A DNA stretch of 64,000 nucleotides, taken from Trema orientale (taxonomy: Eukaryota > Streptophyta > Magnoliopsida > Rosales > Cannabaceae). Under the pieces are notes generated by a model, which was not told the DNA's origin, searched no databases, and was given only the letters and a program-made list of their open reading frames with translations. Both the position numbers and the translations under genes were made by a program. Location of the stretch: NCBI GenBank assembly GCA_002914845.1, contig JXTC01000393.1:237885-301884 (forward strand), read 5' to 3'. This document shows positions 46,536 through 57,593 of the stretch, one piece after another. Position 1 is the first letter of the stretch. Each line of letters starts with the position of its first letter.

Positions 46536-46870
46536 GGTACATCATCAACTAGAGCAAGTAAATAAATAACAAATAGAATATTAATTAAAAATTGTTCTTC
46601 TTGCTCATTTGATGGACGTAGATAACAGCACCATAAATTAAATAGTTTAATTATTTATTTCATTCCGAAATAACATCAAAATAAATAATATCAAATAATA
46701 AATTCCGGTACATCATCAATTTGAAATTGGAGCAAGTAAACAGATAATAAATCACAAATTATAAAACAAATCTTCTTCTTTATCATTTGATAGACGTATA
46801 AGTACAATAAATAACTTTACCATAAAATAGTTTAATTATTTATTTAATTCCCGAATAATATAAACACAGA
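46536..46870. repeat. Two-copy tandem repeat, period about 171 bp
   Basis: GGTACATCATCAA begins copy 1 at 46536 and copy 2 at 46707. Both continue through gagcaagtaaa, catttgatrgacgta and aaatagtttaattatttat with scattered differences. Confidence 0.75.
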
Positions 46871-47551
46871 AATTTTATGATCATGAAATACCGAGAAAAT
46901 TATTTAAATCCACCTAGATAATTTCTCCTTTTTATGGAGACGTAGGTTTACAACATAAGAAAAAGTAAATAATGATATGATTAATTAATTTTGGGACTCA
47001 AATTTCTGGCGGCCACCTTTTGTCACATCTCACCTTCCTGGACCTCCAAATTCTTTTTGAGTGTCCGACTTTTTCTGCCACCCCCTTTTTTTTTGACGAA
47101 AAGATTAATTCATTCTGCCACCCCTTTTTGATCCAACGAAAACATTCCTCTAGATTTTTAACTTACGAGTTCTAATCATCAATCACAACCCTCCAAAATG
47201 GTAACATTACCTTTATATCTCTTGGCCAATGAACCGAAGAATCAATAATAAGTCTTCTACCCTCTATTATGCGTCGGAGACTAGGTCAGCTTGGTCCCAA
47301 GAGCCATTTTTAGCACGCCATTGAGCAAGGTCCAAATTCTCGGATTACAAGTTTATTTGGTCCAACGCTTAAGTCAACGACGAATAAATGTAATATTCGT
47401 TTTAAGATTTGTATAGAATCATCATATTCGACTCATCTCATTATCATAACTAATCAGTTATATTCGAACATGTGTGTTCAAAAATTCTTGATTTATGGAC
47501 CATACTTCATAAAAATGAAAGATAAAAAGCTTTGAAGGTATGGGATATTGG
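46871..47551. other. Intergenic spacer
   Basis: Contains two related phrases, ctgccaccccctttttttt (47077) and ctgccacccctttttg (47115). Otherwise nothing gene-like. Confidence 0.5.
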
Positions 47552-47561
47552 GATGAATGTA

Positions 47562-48283
47562 GGGGTGGCAATTTAGGTCACGACACGATAACACGATTCG
47601 AAAACGACACGAAGTTAGCGGGTTTGGGTTTGTCTTAAACAGGTACAAGTCAAAACAGGTTAAACTCGATTAAACACGATTAAATAATAGGTCATTAGCA
47701 GGTTAACCTGTTAAACCCGAAATTGACCCGTTTAACACGATTAAATTTTTTGAGACATTGTATTATCTTGTGTATACTAAGACTTAAAACTTCCCTTTTA
47801 TTTTTTTTGTACTAAAACTTGAAAGTTTTGTTTTGGTTTTAAACTTTGGATTGTGTGTTATATTTATTTAATTATGGTTGCTTGGTTATATTAGAAATAT
47901 AAAATAAGTTAATAGATTATATCAAGTTATATTGAAAATGTGAAATAGGTTAACATGTTAAAATTAATAGGTTAATATATTATGTCAAGTTGAACCAAAT
48001 ACAACATATTTAACATTAACATGTTAAATTGAGTTCAATTAACGGGTTAACAGTATACAGGTTAGCAGATCGTGTTACGTTGGACACGATCTGAATACGA
48101 CCTATTTAAATAACGTGTTAAATGTGTCGCTCACAAATTAACCTGTTTATTTAGCATGTCGGGTATGGGTTTACAAATCATGACACGAATAATAAACGTG
48201 TCGGGTTTGGGTTTAGTAATTGCTCGTTATATATATGCCTCGACACGACACGAATATGACACGACAACACGAATTGCCACCCC
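47562..48283. mobile_element. Non-autonomous TIR transposon of about 720 bp with 10-bp TSD
   Basis: Left end GGGGTGGCAATTTAGGTC, right end (other strand) GGGGTGGCAATTCGTGTT. Subterminal sequence on both sides is built of ACACGA, CGACACGA and GGGTTTGGGT units. It is flanked by GATGAATGTA (47552-47561) and, after two extra bases, GACGAATGTA (48286-48295). A TSD of about ten bases points to the Mutator-like superfamily more than to hAT, which makes 8 bp. No coding capacity. Confidence 0.7.
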
Positions 48284-49191
48284 CAGACGAATGTAGTTGA
48301 TGATCGGTTGAAACGGATTGGTAGATGGTTATATGGTAAGGGGGTGGCGAAGTGGGCGAGGCCACCATTGCTTCACGCAATTTGCCACCTTTCACACACA
48401 CACACTCACACTCGCACACAAATTGCATCCCCACGCCACACATTTCGGTTTCCACTACTCTTTCTCTTCATTATTGCTCGACCCATCTTATAGGGAACCT
48501 TACCTCTTATAAAGCCCGGGCTTCATATTAATCTTTTTTTTTGTTCCCAAAATGCCCTTTTCTTTTATTAATTAACTAATTACAAATTATACAAAATAAT
48601 TGGAAACAATTAATTACATGCAATTTTTTTTTTAAACATTTCCAAGTCAATGATGTACTATTTCACCTAGAAAACTACTCGCTAATTACTTTTCTTATTT
48701 AATTAATATATGATAAGACTTCAACTTTGCCAGATGTTTGTCTTACCAAACACCAAACATCCTACTCCGTCTACTATTTAATAATAATAATAATAAAAAT
48801 CTTTATTTTATCCTAAAATTAATCCAAGTTAATCAACAATTCAACTATGCATTGGCCTTTCTGACTAAGAGACAAACACACGTGTCAAACCATTATTCTA
48901 TTCCCTCCACAACAAACCCGATCACTAAATACACTTTATTTCTGTCCAATATAACCTCGACTATAATAAAACCTATATAATTATCTATAATCGTCCTTCA
49001 TAAAATTTACATTATTAATCCCAATATCCTTAAAGGTAATTTCCCAAAGTCTCTAGCTATATATAAAGACTAAAGTAGGGAAAAAAAAGGTAATTAAATA
49101 AGTATTTACAGTTACTAAACACAAAGAGTCAAGTCCACGTTCTTGAACCCCAACTTCCTCTCAACGCAAACGGCCATACCTCTCTTTCTCT
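48284..49191. promoter_or_regulatory. Upstream region of the LysM gene
   Basis: Holds a CA-rich microsatellite (about 48390-48422), an AAT microsatellite near 48781-48796, and otherwise AT-rich text without a reading frame. It is the presumed promoter side of the gene at 49327. Confidence 0.4.
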
Positions 49192-49198
49192 TATATAA
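49192..49198 (+). promoter_or_regulatory. Candidate TATA box of the LysM gene
   Basis: TATATAA about 130 bases before the ATG at 49327, after a CT-rich stretch. Other TATA-like strings (49218-49226, 49242-49250) lie nearer, so the choice is uncertain. Confidence 0.35.
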
Positions 49199-49326
49199 TA
49201 CAAACACACACACACATATATATATACACTCTCTCCTTCTCATATATATATCCTTATATACAATCCTTCAAATTCTCCGTGATTCGATCAAAACTTGCTG
49301 TCGTGCGACCCTGATTTCATTCCGAG

Positions 49327-49701
49327 ATGGCTTCTTCCGATACTCCTGCAACGACCAAAACGACAAGAAGACCAACGTCGTTTTCTTCGTCTTCGTCGAT
49401 GGCGGCGGTAGCTGACTGGGCGTCGTGGTACTGCGCGGTGGTCCTGTTGGGGCTAATCCTGATGGCCTCGGTGCGGGAGAGCTCTCTTAGCTACGACCAC
49501 GAGGCCTTCAGAGGGAGCCGGTTCTTGGCCCGGCCCTGCGACGAAATCTACGTCGTCGGAGAAGGCGAGACCCTCCACACCATCAGCGACAAGTGCAACG
49601 ACCCGTTTATCGTTGAGCGCAACCCGCATATCCATGACCCGGATGACGTCTTCCCTGGCCTCGTCATCAAGATTACCCCTTCTTCCGATCGCTTCCGCTA
49701 G
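49327..49701 (+). CDS. Small membrane-anchored LysM domain protein
   Basis: Intronless 124-aa protein starting at the ATG at 49327; its GC content is well above that of the surrounding DNA. Residues 1-25 are Ser/Thr-rich, then a hydrophobic segment (WYCAVVLLGLILMASV, about residues 34-49) forms a signal anchor or uncleaved signal. A single LysM domain follows (about residues 72-119): EIYVVGEGETLHTISDKCNDPFIVERNPHIHDPDDVFPGLVIKI in substance, with the usual YxVxxGETLxxI start and the NPxIxDPDxVFPGxVI end. LysM domains bind N-acetylglucosamine polymers (chitin, peptidoglycan); there is no kinase domain, so it is not a receptor kinase. It resembles Arabidopsis At4g25433 and At5g62150 as I recall them. 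Its function is unknown; cell-surface or secretory location is inferred. Confidence 0.9.
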   Translation: MASSDTPATTKTTRRPTSFSSSSSMAAVADWASWYCAVVLLGLILMASVRESSLSYDHEAFRGSRFLARPCDEIYVVGEGETLHTISDKCNDPFIVERNPHIHDPDDVFPGLVIKITPSSDRFR

Positions 49702-52695
49702 ATTTTTTTCCCGGGTTTTCGGGTCGGGTTCCGGCTCCGGTTCGTATACACCCTTCTTGTATCATACATAACAGGTTGAATTTTCCGATAGAAAGTCGAT
49801 TTTCTTGTCACTTTCTTTTTTCTTTTTTCCAAAATAAATATACTAGTTGATCTTTTTTTTTTTTTTGAGAGAAATATTTGTATGTAAAAAAAGAGATGGA
49901 AATTGTCACGTTATATATTTTACAGGGTCTAGGAACAGAGGAGAGGTCTTTTCGGGTCCCCCAGTTCAAGATTGTATAATCTCAATTAATTAATTTTCTT
50001 CAAAAGCAATTATACTCTTAATTTGGTATTGCTTCTTTTACAATTTTCTTTTTTTTTTTTTATATAAAATTTCATTGGGTGTATAAATTTATTTGTTGAT
50101 CCATTAGTATTTTCTGGCTTGGAAATATTGGTTATTGATTAGTTATTAGCTAGTTTTGATTCAGTTTTAAAGAGAGTAACTTCAAGAATTAGAGTGTTTT
50201 TAGATTAGTTTAATATCTGGATACTATTGTGGTAATTTTTTCGAAAATATATTTCGTGGTATGATAATGTAAAAGCATCTAATTTTTTTTTTCAATAAAT
50301 AAAAACAGTATAAATAATAATAAATGCATCTAATTCCTTTTTAGGATTCGTTTTGTTTGTTTGTGCATAACTTTTATACCATACATAAATCTATAAAGAA
50401 CATGATTAAAAAAAATTTATTCTTGAATACTTTTAAAGGGGCAGAAAGAACACTCTTAAAATTAAAAAAAAAAAAGAAGGCAGAAGGAACAAAATTGATG
50501 GATAAATCAAATGAATTGAACAATCGACAAAAAGTTATGGCGGTTGCAAAGATAAGCAGCCATCAAGGCATCAACGAATTGTCTCTGGTCAAAATTGAAA
50601 AGTAAAATAATTAGAGTAACATATGTAAATAAATACATGTCTGCAGTAGCTTTCAAAAAAATAAAAAATACATGTATGCAGTGTATTACTTTCTTTATGT
50701 ACATGCACACACATATATATATATATATATGCTATTGGTCATTTGGTTGTCACGTTTTCCTTTCTTTTTTTTTTTTGGAAAGAATTAATTTTTATAATTC
50801 TTTATTCCAGTTAAAAATAACTGTAGTATTTTTAAATAAATAAATAAGAAAATTATAATAGAAGGGCAAAAAAACCGGACGTGTGGGACACCGCGGGTCT
50901 TAGCCCGGCATTAATTGGGGCACCGTAATTGGGGCACCGTGCCCGGCCCGTGTTTGATCGGGGTGGGAAAATCCGCCCTGCTATAAACTCTGTTTATTTT
51001 TGTGCATTTTTATAAAGTGAGTTTATTTTAGCAAAACTTTACTAACATATACTTTCCAGTGACGATGCTTAGGTTCAACTCCAGACGTTGTTGTTTTTTG
51101 TTTTTGTTTTGTTTTTAAGCATCATTCTCTTTAATTTAAAAGTAGTAATAATAAAACAAAAAAATACAAAGTACGTTTTGGGGTAGTGACTATATGGCTA
51201 GTAATTTAAAAAGAGTGAGTTTGAATTAGTGCAGTAAAATTCACATTAATAAATTTGACACAGGTTCAATTACATCTGATAAAGTACCAGGAAAATGGGT
51301 GGTAGGCATGTGCCGTCCACTACTAATAATTGTTGTATTATAGGCTACGTTTAGTAATCTTTAATAGACCGAAAATAAAGTGAAAATTAGGAAAGTGATC
51401 CATTTTATTCATGTTTATTTATTTTTTATTTCGAGCACATTATAGAATCTTTCACATAGTTGGTTGAATTTTGAAAGAATGACTCAATTTTTAATTTATT
51501 CCTATTCCCTTTTAAATCCATTCTCATTCCCTTTCTTTTTATTAAATATGCACGTAGAGTAATTACTTAGTATCTAACCATATAAATTATTAATTAGATC
51601 AAATAAGCTTTCTCTAGATTACATACTTAAGACCCTTTCCCTTAACTGTATAAATATTAAGAGATAAATATTAAAAAAACAAAATTATCTCCTAATAATA
51701 AAAATATTTTCCCATAAATATCTCAACAGATTCATTAATCATATGAGCACTCCCTAAAAATAAAAAACAAAAAAAGAACTAAAGAGAGAATTATAATAAA
51801 AAGATGATTTGTGAACAGACGTATAGGAATTTGTTAATATACACTCTATATAGATGATGTGAAGAGAGAGATGTGCAGAGAGAGGGTTTTTCTTTTTCTT
51901 CTTTTTTTTCCTTTTTTTTTTCCTTTTTTTTTTGACCTGGAAAAAAAAATTTAAAAGAAAAAGATAATAAACGAAATGACAATTTTTATATAACTTTATA
52001 TTTTGGGTTACTTTGACACAATATGTCATAGTTGATGGGACGTCTAATAAAAAATGTGAAACGTTTTTAGTAGCTAAGTAGAATTGTTCGTGTGAAATTA
52101 AAAGATTTAAAATCAATACTAATATCATGTTCAGTATTTTCTAACAAGAATAGAAATAATAGAAGTGTTTCATCTCTTTACCCAATCATATATGTGTACT
52201 CATAATAATTTTGATGAATCTTTCACATAATTCATAACATAGAGAAAGAAATAACTCAATTTTAATTCATACACATTTTCGTCCGAACTTTCTTTCTTTT
52301 ACCTTTATTTTTATTATAGAGATTAGTGTCTATGCCATAGGAGTAATATAATTTTGTATCAATGAAACTCCATGATATACACGGAATGTATATTTCGAAC
52401 TGACAGAACTGTTATAACGTGTAATTAACTTGTTCTGGACTTCATGATTAACCAATTCTTTCCATGATTTTTTTTTTCCTTTTAACCAAGTTCGAACTAG
52501 TGACACATCGTCATAAGCACAACAAATTAGAGGTATACTGGGGCCCACGAACGTAATACCCTGAGCAAGTTATCACACCAAATTAATATTCAACAGAGAC
52601 AATATGTTCTAGAAAATTAGAATTGAAAACTTGAGCTAGCCATGTTTTGATTTCATTCTTATGCTTATATTATTACTTATACTCATACAAGTGTT
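49702..52695. other. AT-rich intergenic region after the LysM gene
   Basis: The first 200-300 bases probably include the LysM 3' UTR. At about 50870-50990 a GC-rich scrap contains two copies of AATTGGGGCACCGT and a GCCCGGCCCGTG string, probably a TE relic. A purine/pyrimidine tract lies at 51885-51935. No gene supported. Confidence 0.45.
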
Positions 52696-53054
52696 AACTA
52701 TATAATTTTATAATCACCGAGCGAGTGACCTAGTGGTGGTCGTTGTTTCCCGGGGGCATGAGGTCCCGGGTTCGAACTGGGTGACCCCCTCCGGAGGTCT
52801 TAAATGTGAGGGTATCTACCTGTCAGCCCATGCCCGGTCCTCTATTCCCGGGTGTCGTTACCACAAGTTGCTCGGTTGAAGTTCAGGTGACTCACTCCAC
52901 CGTCTGGTGGTGGCGACTCGACCGATAGGGTCTTGGAGAACATTCCTGAGCGGGGTTGGAGCTCCTATGGTCACGCCCAAGGAAGGTTGCCACGCTGGTC
53001 GCCCCTCCTCCCCTTTTTAGTTATCAAAAAAAAAAAAAACTATATAATTTTATA
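52696..53054 (+). mobile_element. tRNA-derived SINE with 17-bp target-site duplication
   Basis: The body (52713-53037) starts with a tRNA-like head: an A-box-like TGACCTAGTGGT (about 52726) and a B box GGTTCGAACTG (52769-52779), the internal RNA polymerase III promoter. A GC-rich tRNA-unrelated part follows and the 3' end is TTATC then 13-14 A. Both flanks are the same 17 bases, AACTATATAATTTTATA (52696-52712 and 53038-53054), the duplication expected from LINE-driven retroposition. It stands out from the AT-rich surroundings. Confidence 0.93.
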
Positions 53055-55751
53055 TATGGTATAATTTTTAACGCTGCATACATATAAATGAAGCAATAAA
53101 TTTCAAATTAATTATGTATGATTTTAATACGATAACGAGAAAGGAAATTGAAGGATCATTTTATCCACTTAGAGGACCATGCTTGATGGTCTCTATTTTG
53201 GCCTTGACAGAAAAATGCTCGAATTAAAACGTGTTGAATATTTGCACGCCTACGAGATATATATAGTTGACCACGTTATGTATTGATATTGGCTGTAGCC
53301 ATATGCCCACATCATTTCGGCATCACGTAGGTAATTTGGAAATTTTGTCAACTTGTGCGTATACACACCCGTGTATATGCACATATACGTAAACACATAA
53401 ATTGATAGAATATTGGGTAATTAACCAGAAATATTATCCTATCCAATGGACTAGTCATTAATGGAAATTATCACTGTTGCAAAATATGATCATCAGGATC
53501 GCTTTCCTTTTTCCTTTTTCCTTTTTTTTTTTTTTTTTTTATATAGCTAAAAGAAATAAATCTTCCAATCTATACGAGCTAGCTCCAAGACGTTAAAAAA
53601 AAAAAAAAAGAGTAGGATTGTAACTGAAGTAATTTCATGAAGAGTAGTAATAATATCTAAAGATGTTTTGGAAACGAAACCAAGTTTTCCGAGCGACATA
53701 TTTTCTTTTTCCTTTAGAAAGTTACATAGCGTTTGACTTGTGATGCCGGAGAAGTACGACTTTGCATGAGTAAATTGACTTTGCCACTTGTGTTATGAAA
53801 TGTAATAATAAGTTTTTTATAGGAGCAATAGAATACTGATATTAAGAAAAAAAAATTGGGGTTTGTTGGAAAAGAATAAAATGAGTTATTTATGTATATA
53901 AAATTCTGTTCCAGAGAAAAAGAAAACACCAGAAGAAGAAGGTAGCAAAAACACTATTAGGCAGAATATTCAGATGGTTTAATAAATTAACGAAGTGGTT
54001 TACTTTAAAAGAAAATGAAAATAAAAACTAATAAGAATCCGTTGTTTATTAGGCTGATAAACCAATTATATATAGAAAATTTGACATCTACACAACAATA
54101 ATGATACAACATATGTCCACAAATTATATTATGGTATAAGACACGCAATTCTTTATTTTCCCTTTTTATGTTTATTCGAAACATGTAGCTGAATGACTTT
54201 ACAAAGATTTTCTAGTTATTACGTTTCTTTCCTTCTAATAATATGAAACGATGAGTTTAGCCAAACTTATAATTAAATTAGATAGACACATGTATGTTTT
54301 ATCTTTGTAGGTAAGCCATGATATTTCCGAGACCAGTAATATTATGACTAGTCGTATGGAATCACAACTTTGCCGTTCAGGGAATCATTTCAGAGGCTAC
54401 ACTTCTACCTCCAAGACTCCATCAACATATCCTATTGTGCATAGTGCACTGGGTTCTTGGCAATGACTTTGCTAAGCGGCTTTTGACAAAATGACATGAA
54501 TTTTAAGTCCAAAGATGTCTGTTTTTCGAGCTTTGTAGCAAGTGAACATATCTTAATAAGGATGCGGATCCAATTCCTGTCCACTTCTCTGTTCAACCAA
54601 TGATATATTGCCATGTCATTGTGTATTTTAGGCCAAACTCAGTCGTTTTACGGGTAAACAAGACACTCTTCAGGAAAAAAGGAAAAAAAAAAAAAAAAAC
54701 GCGAAAGTTGCTTCACTCTCATGATGTCTAATGGCGAGTTTGGGTTTAAATTACTCAATGGCAATTTAGCATAGGTTGGACAAAGGAGTAAACAAAAGAA
54801 TTGAGAGAGGATCGGCCTCTAGATAATAAGCCAAGCGTATAAAATTCGTTTCCTCAATATGAAAAGTGATATATTTAGTATCTAAAATGATACTAGTGTG
54901 TCATTTGATGTACCCAGTATGAAACTACTTCATTACGAAGTATGTGAAATGGATTTAGTATATCCTCAGCTGATATAATTGTGAAAAAAATATACATTTA
55001 ACTATACAATAAAAAATTAATAAAATGAAAATATAAAGAACAAAAAGACATTTTGGGTAGTTACACCTTCACTAAAGGCCAGGTTCAAGACCTATTAATC
55101 AGCCCAGAAAAAAGAGGAACAATGTCTTGGAATGGCCAAGTAATGGGTCGCCAGCTACGTGGTATTACTTCATGATCAGGAGTGGGCTAGCCCATAAATG
55201 GCTATTGTCATTTTTTGACGATGATTCAACGCCCTCACATCGGGGTGCTTTCATAGATAGCACTCGTTAAGAAAAATATTAGTTTTATAACAGTTTTTCG
55301 TTAAAATAATAGGAAAACAACCAAAAGTATCGGTCAATCAATCTAATTTCCTTCCATACATTCAGAGAAAATTAGATTTGACACCATATTTTGATAGACT
55401 AGTGATTTTTATCTGCTTATTTGTTTATCTTAAATATGTAGCTTTCTGTTGTTAAAAAGTCAGCTCTATAATCTTACAAAAGTTATTCACGAAGTTAGTT
55501 CCAAAACTTTATATGCCAAAGTGGTATTTATTAGATCACAAAAAGAAAACGCTATGATTAGTTTTTAGATCAGAAAACTGTGGTAAACAGGGATGTCCTA
55601 CTTAGAGCGTTCACTTTTATTTTTCTATAGTTCGGGTGAGTGCTAAACAATACAAGTGATCTTATTTTTACTAATTTCTTAAAGGACAACTAAGAAAGGT
55701 GGCTTCATACTTTTATTAGTATGCAGTATTAACCACTATAAGTGATCTTTT
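53055..55751. other. Intergenic region
   Basis: AT-rich with poly-T (53522-53540) and poly-A (53594, 54687) runs. A moderately complex stretch at about 54330-54640 has a short - strand frame I cannot assign. No gene or element supported. Confidence 0.45.
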
Positions 55752-56489
55752 TGTTGGATACGTGGCTTACAATTAAGCCGAAAGATTTTTTAGACCAAGC
55801 CCAATTAAGATTAATATATGAAGTTACCCTTTTGTAAATAGTCGGTCACCAATTTTGTAAACACAATATGTTGCCCTTTTTTTATTTTTTTATTTTTATT
55901 GTGACCTTAGTTACTCAAACTTGTGAGCACATATACATGTATTTATATCTGCTATTCGTGGTGGAGAAAAAAGGTAGCCGTGAGAATGTTTGATATAAGC
56001 TACTTCTTTGTTCATTTTGGCCATCACTCGTGATTTTGAAAGCAGCCATCCGAAGCAGTTTTGTTTAGGTAGTTGATTGTTGGTTCATTAATACACAAAT
56101 TTGTCTCTCCTAATTTGTGGGAATTTGGTATAAATAAGTTTTGAGTTTTGTTTTTTTGTCGCTTGTTTCTTTGTTGTTCCTTTTGATATTGGCATCAAGA
56201 TTGTTAGTAAAGTATCTTCTTTGCGGTCTTGGTTACTTTTGTGAGAGAGATATTTAGGTGTATTTGAGATTTGGGTGTGAGGAAATTTTGTCAGACTTTT
56301 GTAATTTCTTTTTGGTTATAGTGGAATTCTTCGTCATCTCCGACGTGGACGTAGGCTATATTTTATAGCTGAACCACGATAAATTCTTGTGTCACTTGTG
56401 ATTTTTCTATTATTTATATTTTATTGTAAATCTACTTAATTTGACGTTTGTTTAACAAATTTGGTATTTGTGCTTCTGCTGCCACAACA
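55752..56489 (+). repeat. 5' LTR of the copia element
   Basis: 738 bp, TG...CA ends. It shares almost its entire length with the 3' LTR; most differences are transitions, as expected from methylated-cytosine decay. Confidence 0.93.
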
Positions 56490-56491
56490 AG

Positions 56492-56503
56492 TGGTATCAG
56501 AGC
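56492..56503 (+). other. Primer binding site (initiator Met-tRNA)
   Basis: TGGTATCAGAGC, two bases after the 5' LTR end. It is complementary to the 3' end of plant initiator methionine tRNA, the usual copia primer. Confidence 0.9.
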
Positions 56504-56570
56504 TTTAGGTTCTTTGATTTGATTTTGGGCTTGTTATTTGTTAAATTATTTTGGATTTTTGAGTTCTGCG

Positions 56571-57593
56571 ATGGCGACAACGACAAGATATAAAATTGCA
56601 AAATTTGACGAGAAGAATGACTTTAGTCTTTAGCGTGTTAAGATGCGAGCTCTTCTAGTTCATCAAGGGTTACTTAAGGCGCTAAAAGGCAGCAAAGCTT
56701 TGTGAGCAAATTTATCAGATGAAGAGAAGGAGGATCTCTTAGAACGGGCACATAGTGCTATTCAGTTGTCTTTGTCAAATGAGGTGCTACGTGAGGTTGC
56801 TGACGAGACTACTGCTTCTGAGTTGTGGCTTAAGCTTGAGAGTCTGTATATGACTAAGTCACTCACCAATCGGCTATATTTGAAGCAGCGTTTGTACACT
56901 CTTCATATGTCTGAAGGTACACATATTAAAATTCATCTTGATGAATTAAATAAAATTATTCCGGATCTGAAAAATATTGATTTGAAAATTGATGATGAGG
57001 ATTAGGCCTTAATTTTGTTATATTCTTTACCTTGTTCGTATGAGCACTTTGTTGATACTATATTCTATGGAAGAGACACTATTAGTATGGAAGATGTTAA
57101 GGCATCTTTGAATTCTAAGGAATTAAAGAAAAAAGTATCTGAAAGTTAGGATGAAAATCAATCAAGTACATTAGATGCTAGAGGTAGAGAAAAGGGAAAA
57201 GGCGAAAACAGAAGAAGAGGAAAGTCTAAGAATAAGAAGGATAATTACAATTATTGTCATGGCATTGGAAATTTGAATGTCCAAATATTAAAGGGAATAA
57301 GGAGACTGGTGAAAAATTCTCTACTGCAGATAATCATGCTAGTTTTGTTGAGGATAGTTCTAATGACGGTGATTATGTTCTATCTATTTCTGGCGATTAC
57401 TTAGGCAAATCTTGGATTCTTGATTCGAGTTGTTCTTACCATATGTGCCCTTTTAAAGATTGGTTTGTTAACTATCAATCTGTTGATAGAGGTTTTGTCT
57501 TTTTGGAGAATAACATGTCCTGCAAAGTTATTGGTGTAGGTACTGTTCGAATTAAAATATATGATGGTGTTGTTATAACTTTGACCGATGTTC
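56571..57593 (+). pseudogene. Copia gag and protease, broken
   Basis: Starts at the ATG at 56571 with a typical copia gag beginning (IAKFDEKNDFSL). In-frame stops occur at 56631, about 56702, about 57003 and about 57147, and the frame shifts by 57254. The gag core includes ELWLKLESLYMTKSL and a remnant of the CCHC zinc knuckle (HWKFECPN) with its first cysteine half out of frame. The protease active-site region reads [11 protein letters not shown], with Ser where the Asp-Ser-Gly triad has Gly. The frame then runs into the nested insertion. Non-functional. Confidence 0.85.

Noticed and set aside
52726..52790. Possible tRNA gene because of A- and B-box-like sequences
   Set aside because: No cloverleaf could be folded by eye; the poly-A tail and 17-bp flanking repeat show it is the head of a SINE.
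54432..54614. 60-codon - strand frame in a moderately complex stretch
   Set aside because: Too short, no recognised similarity, no exon context on either side.
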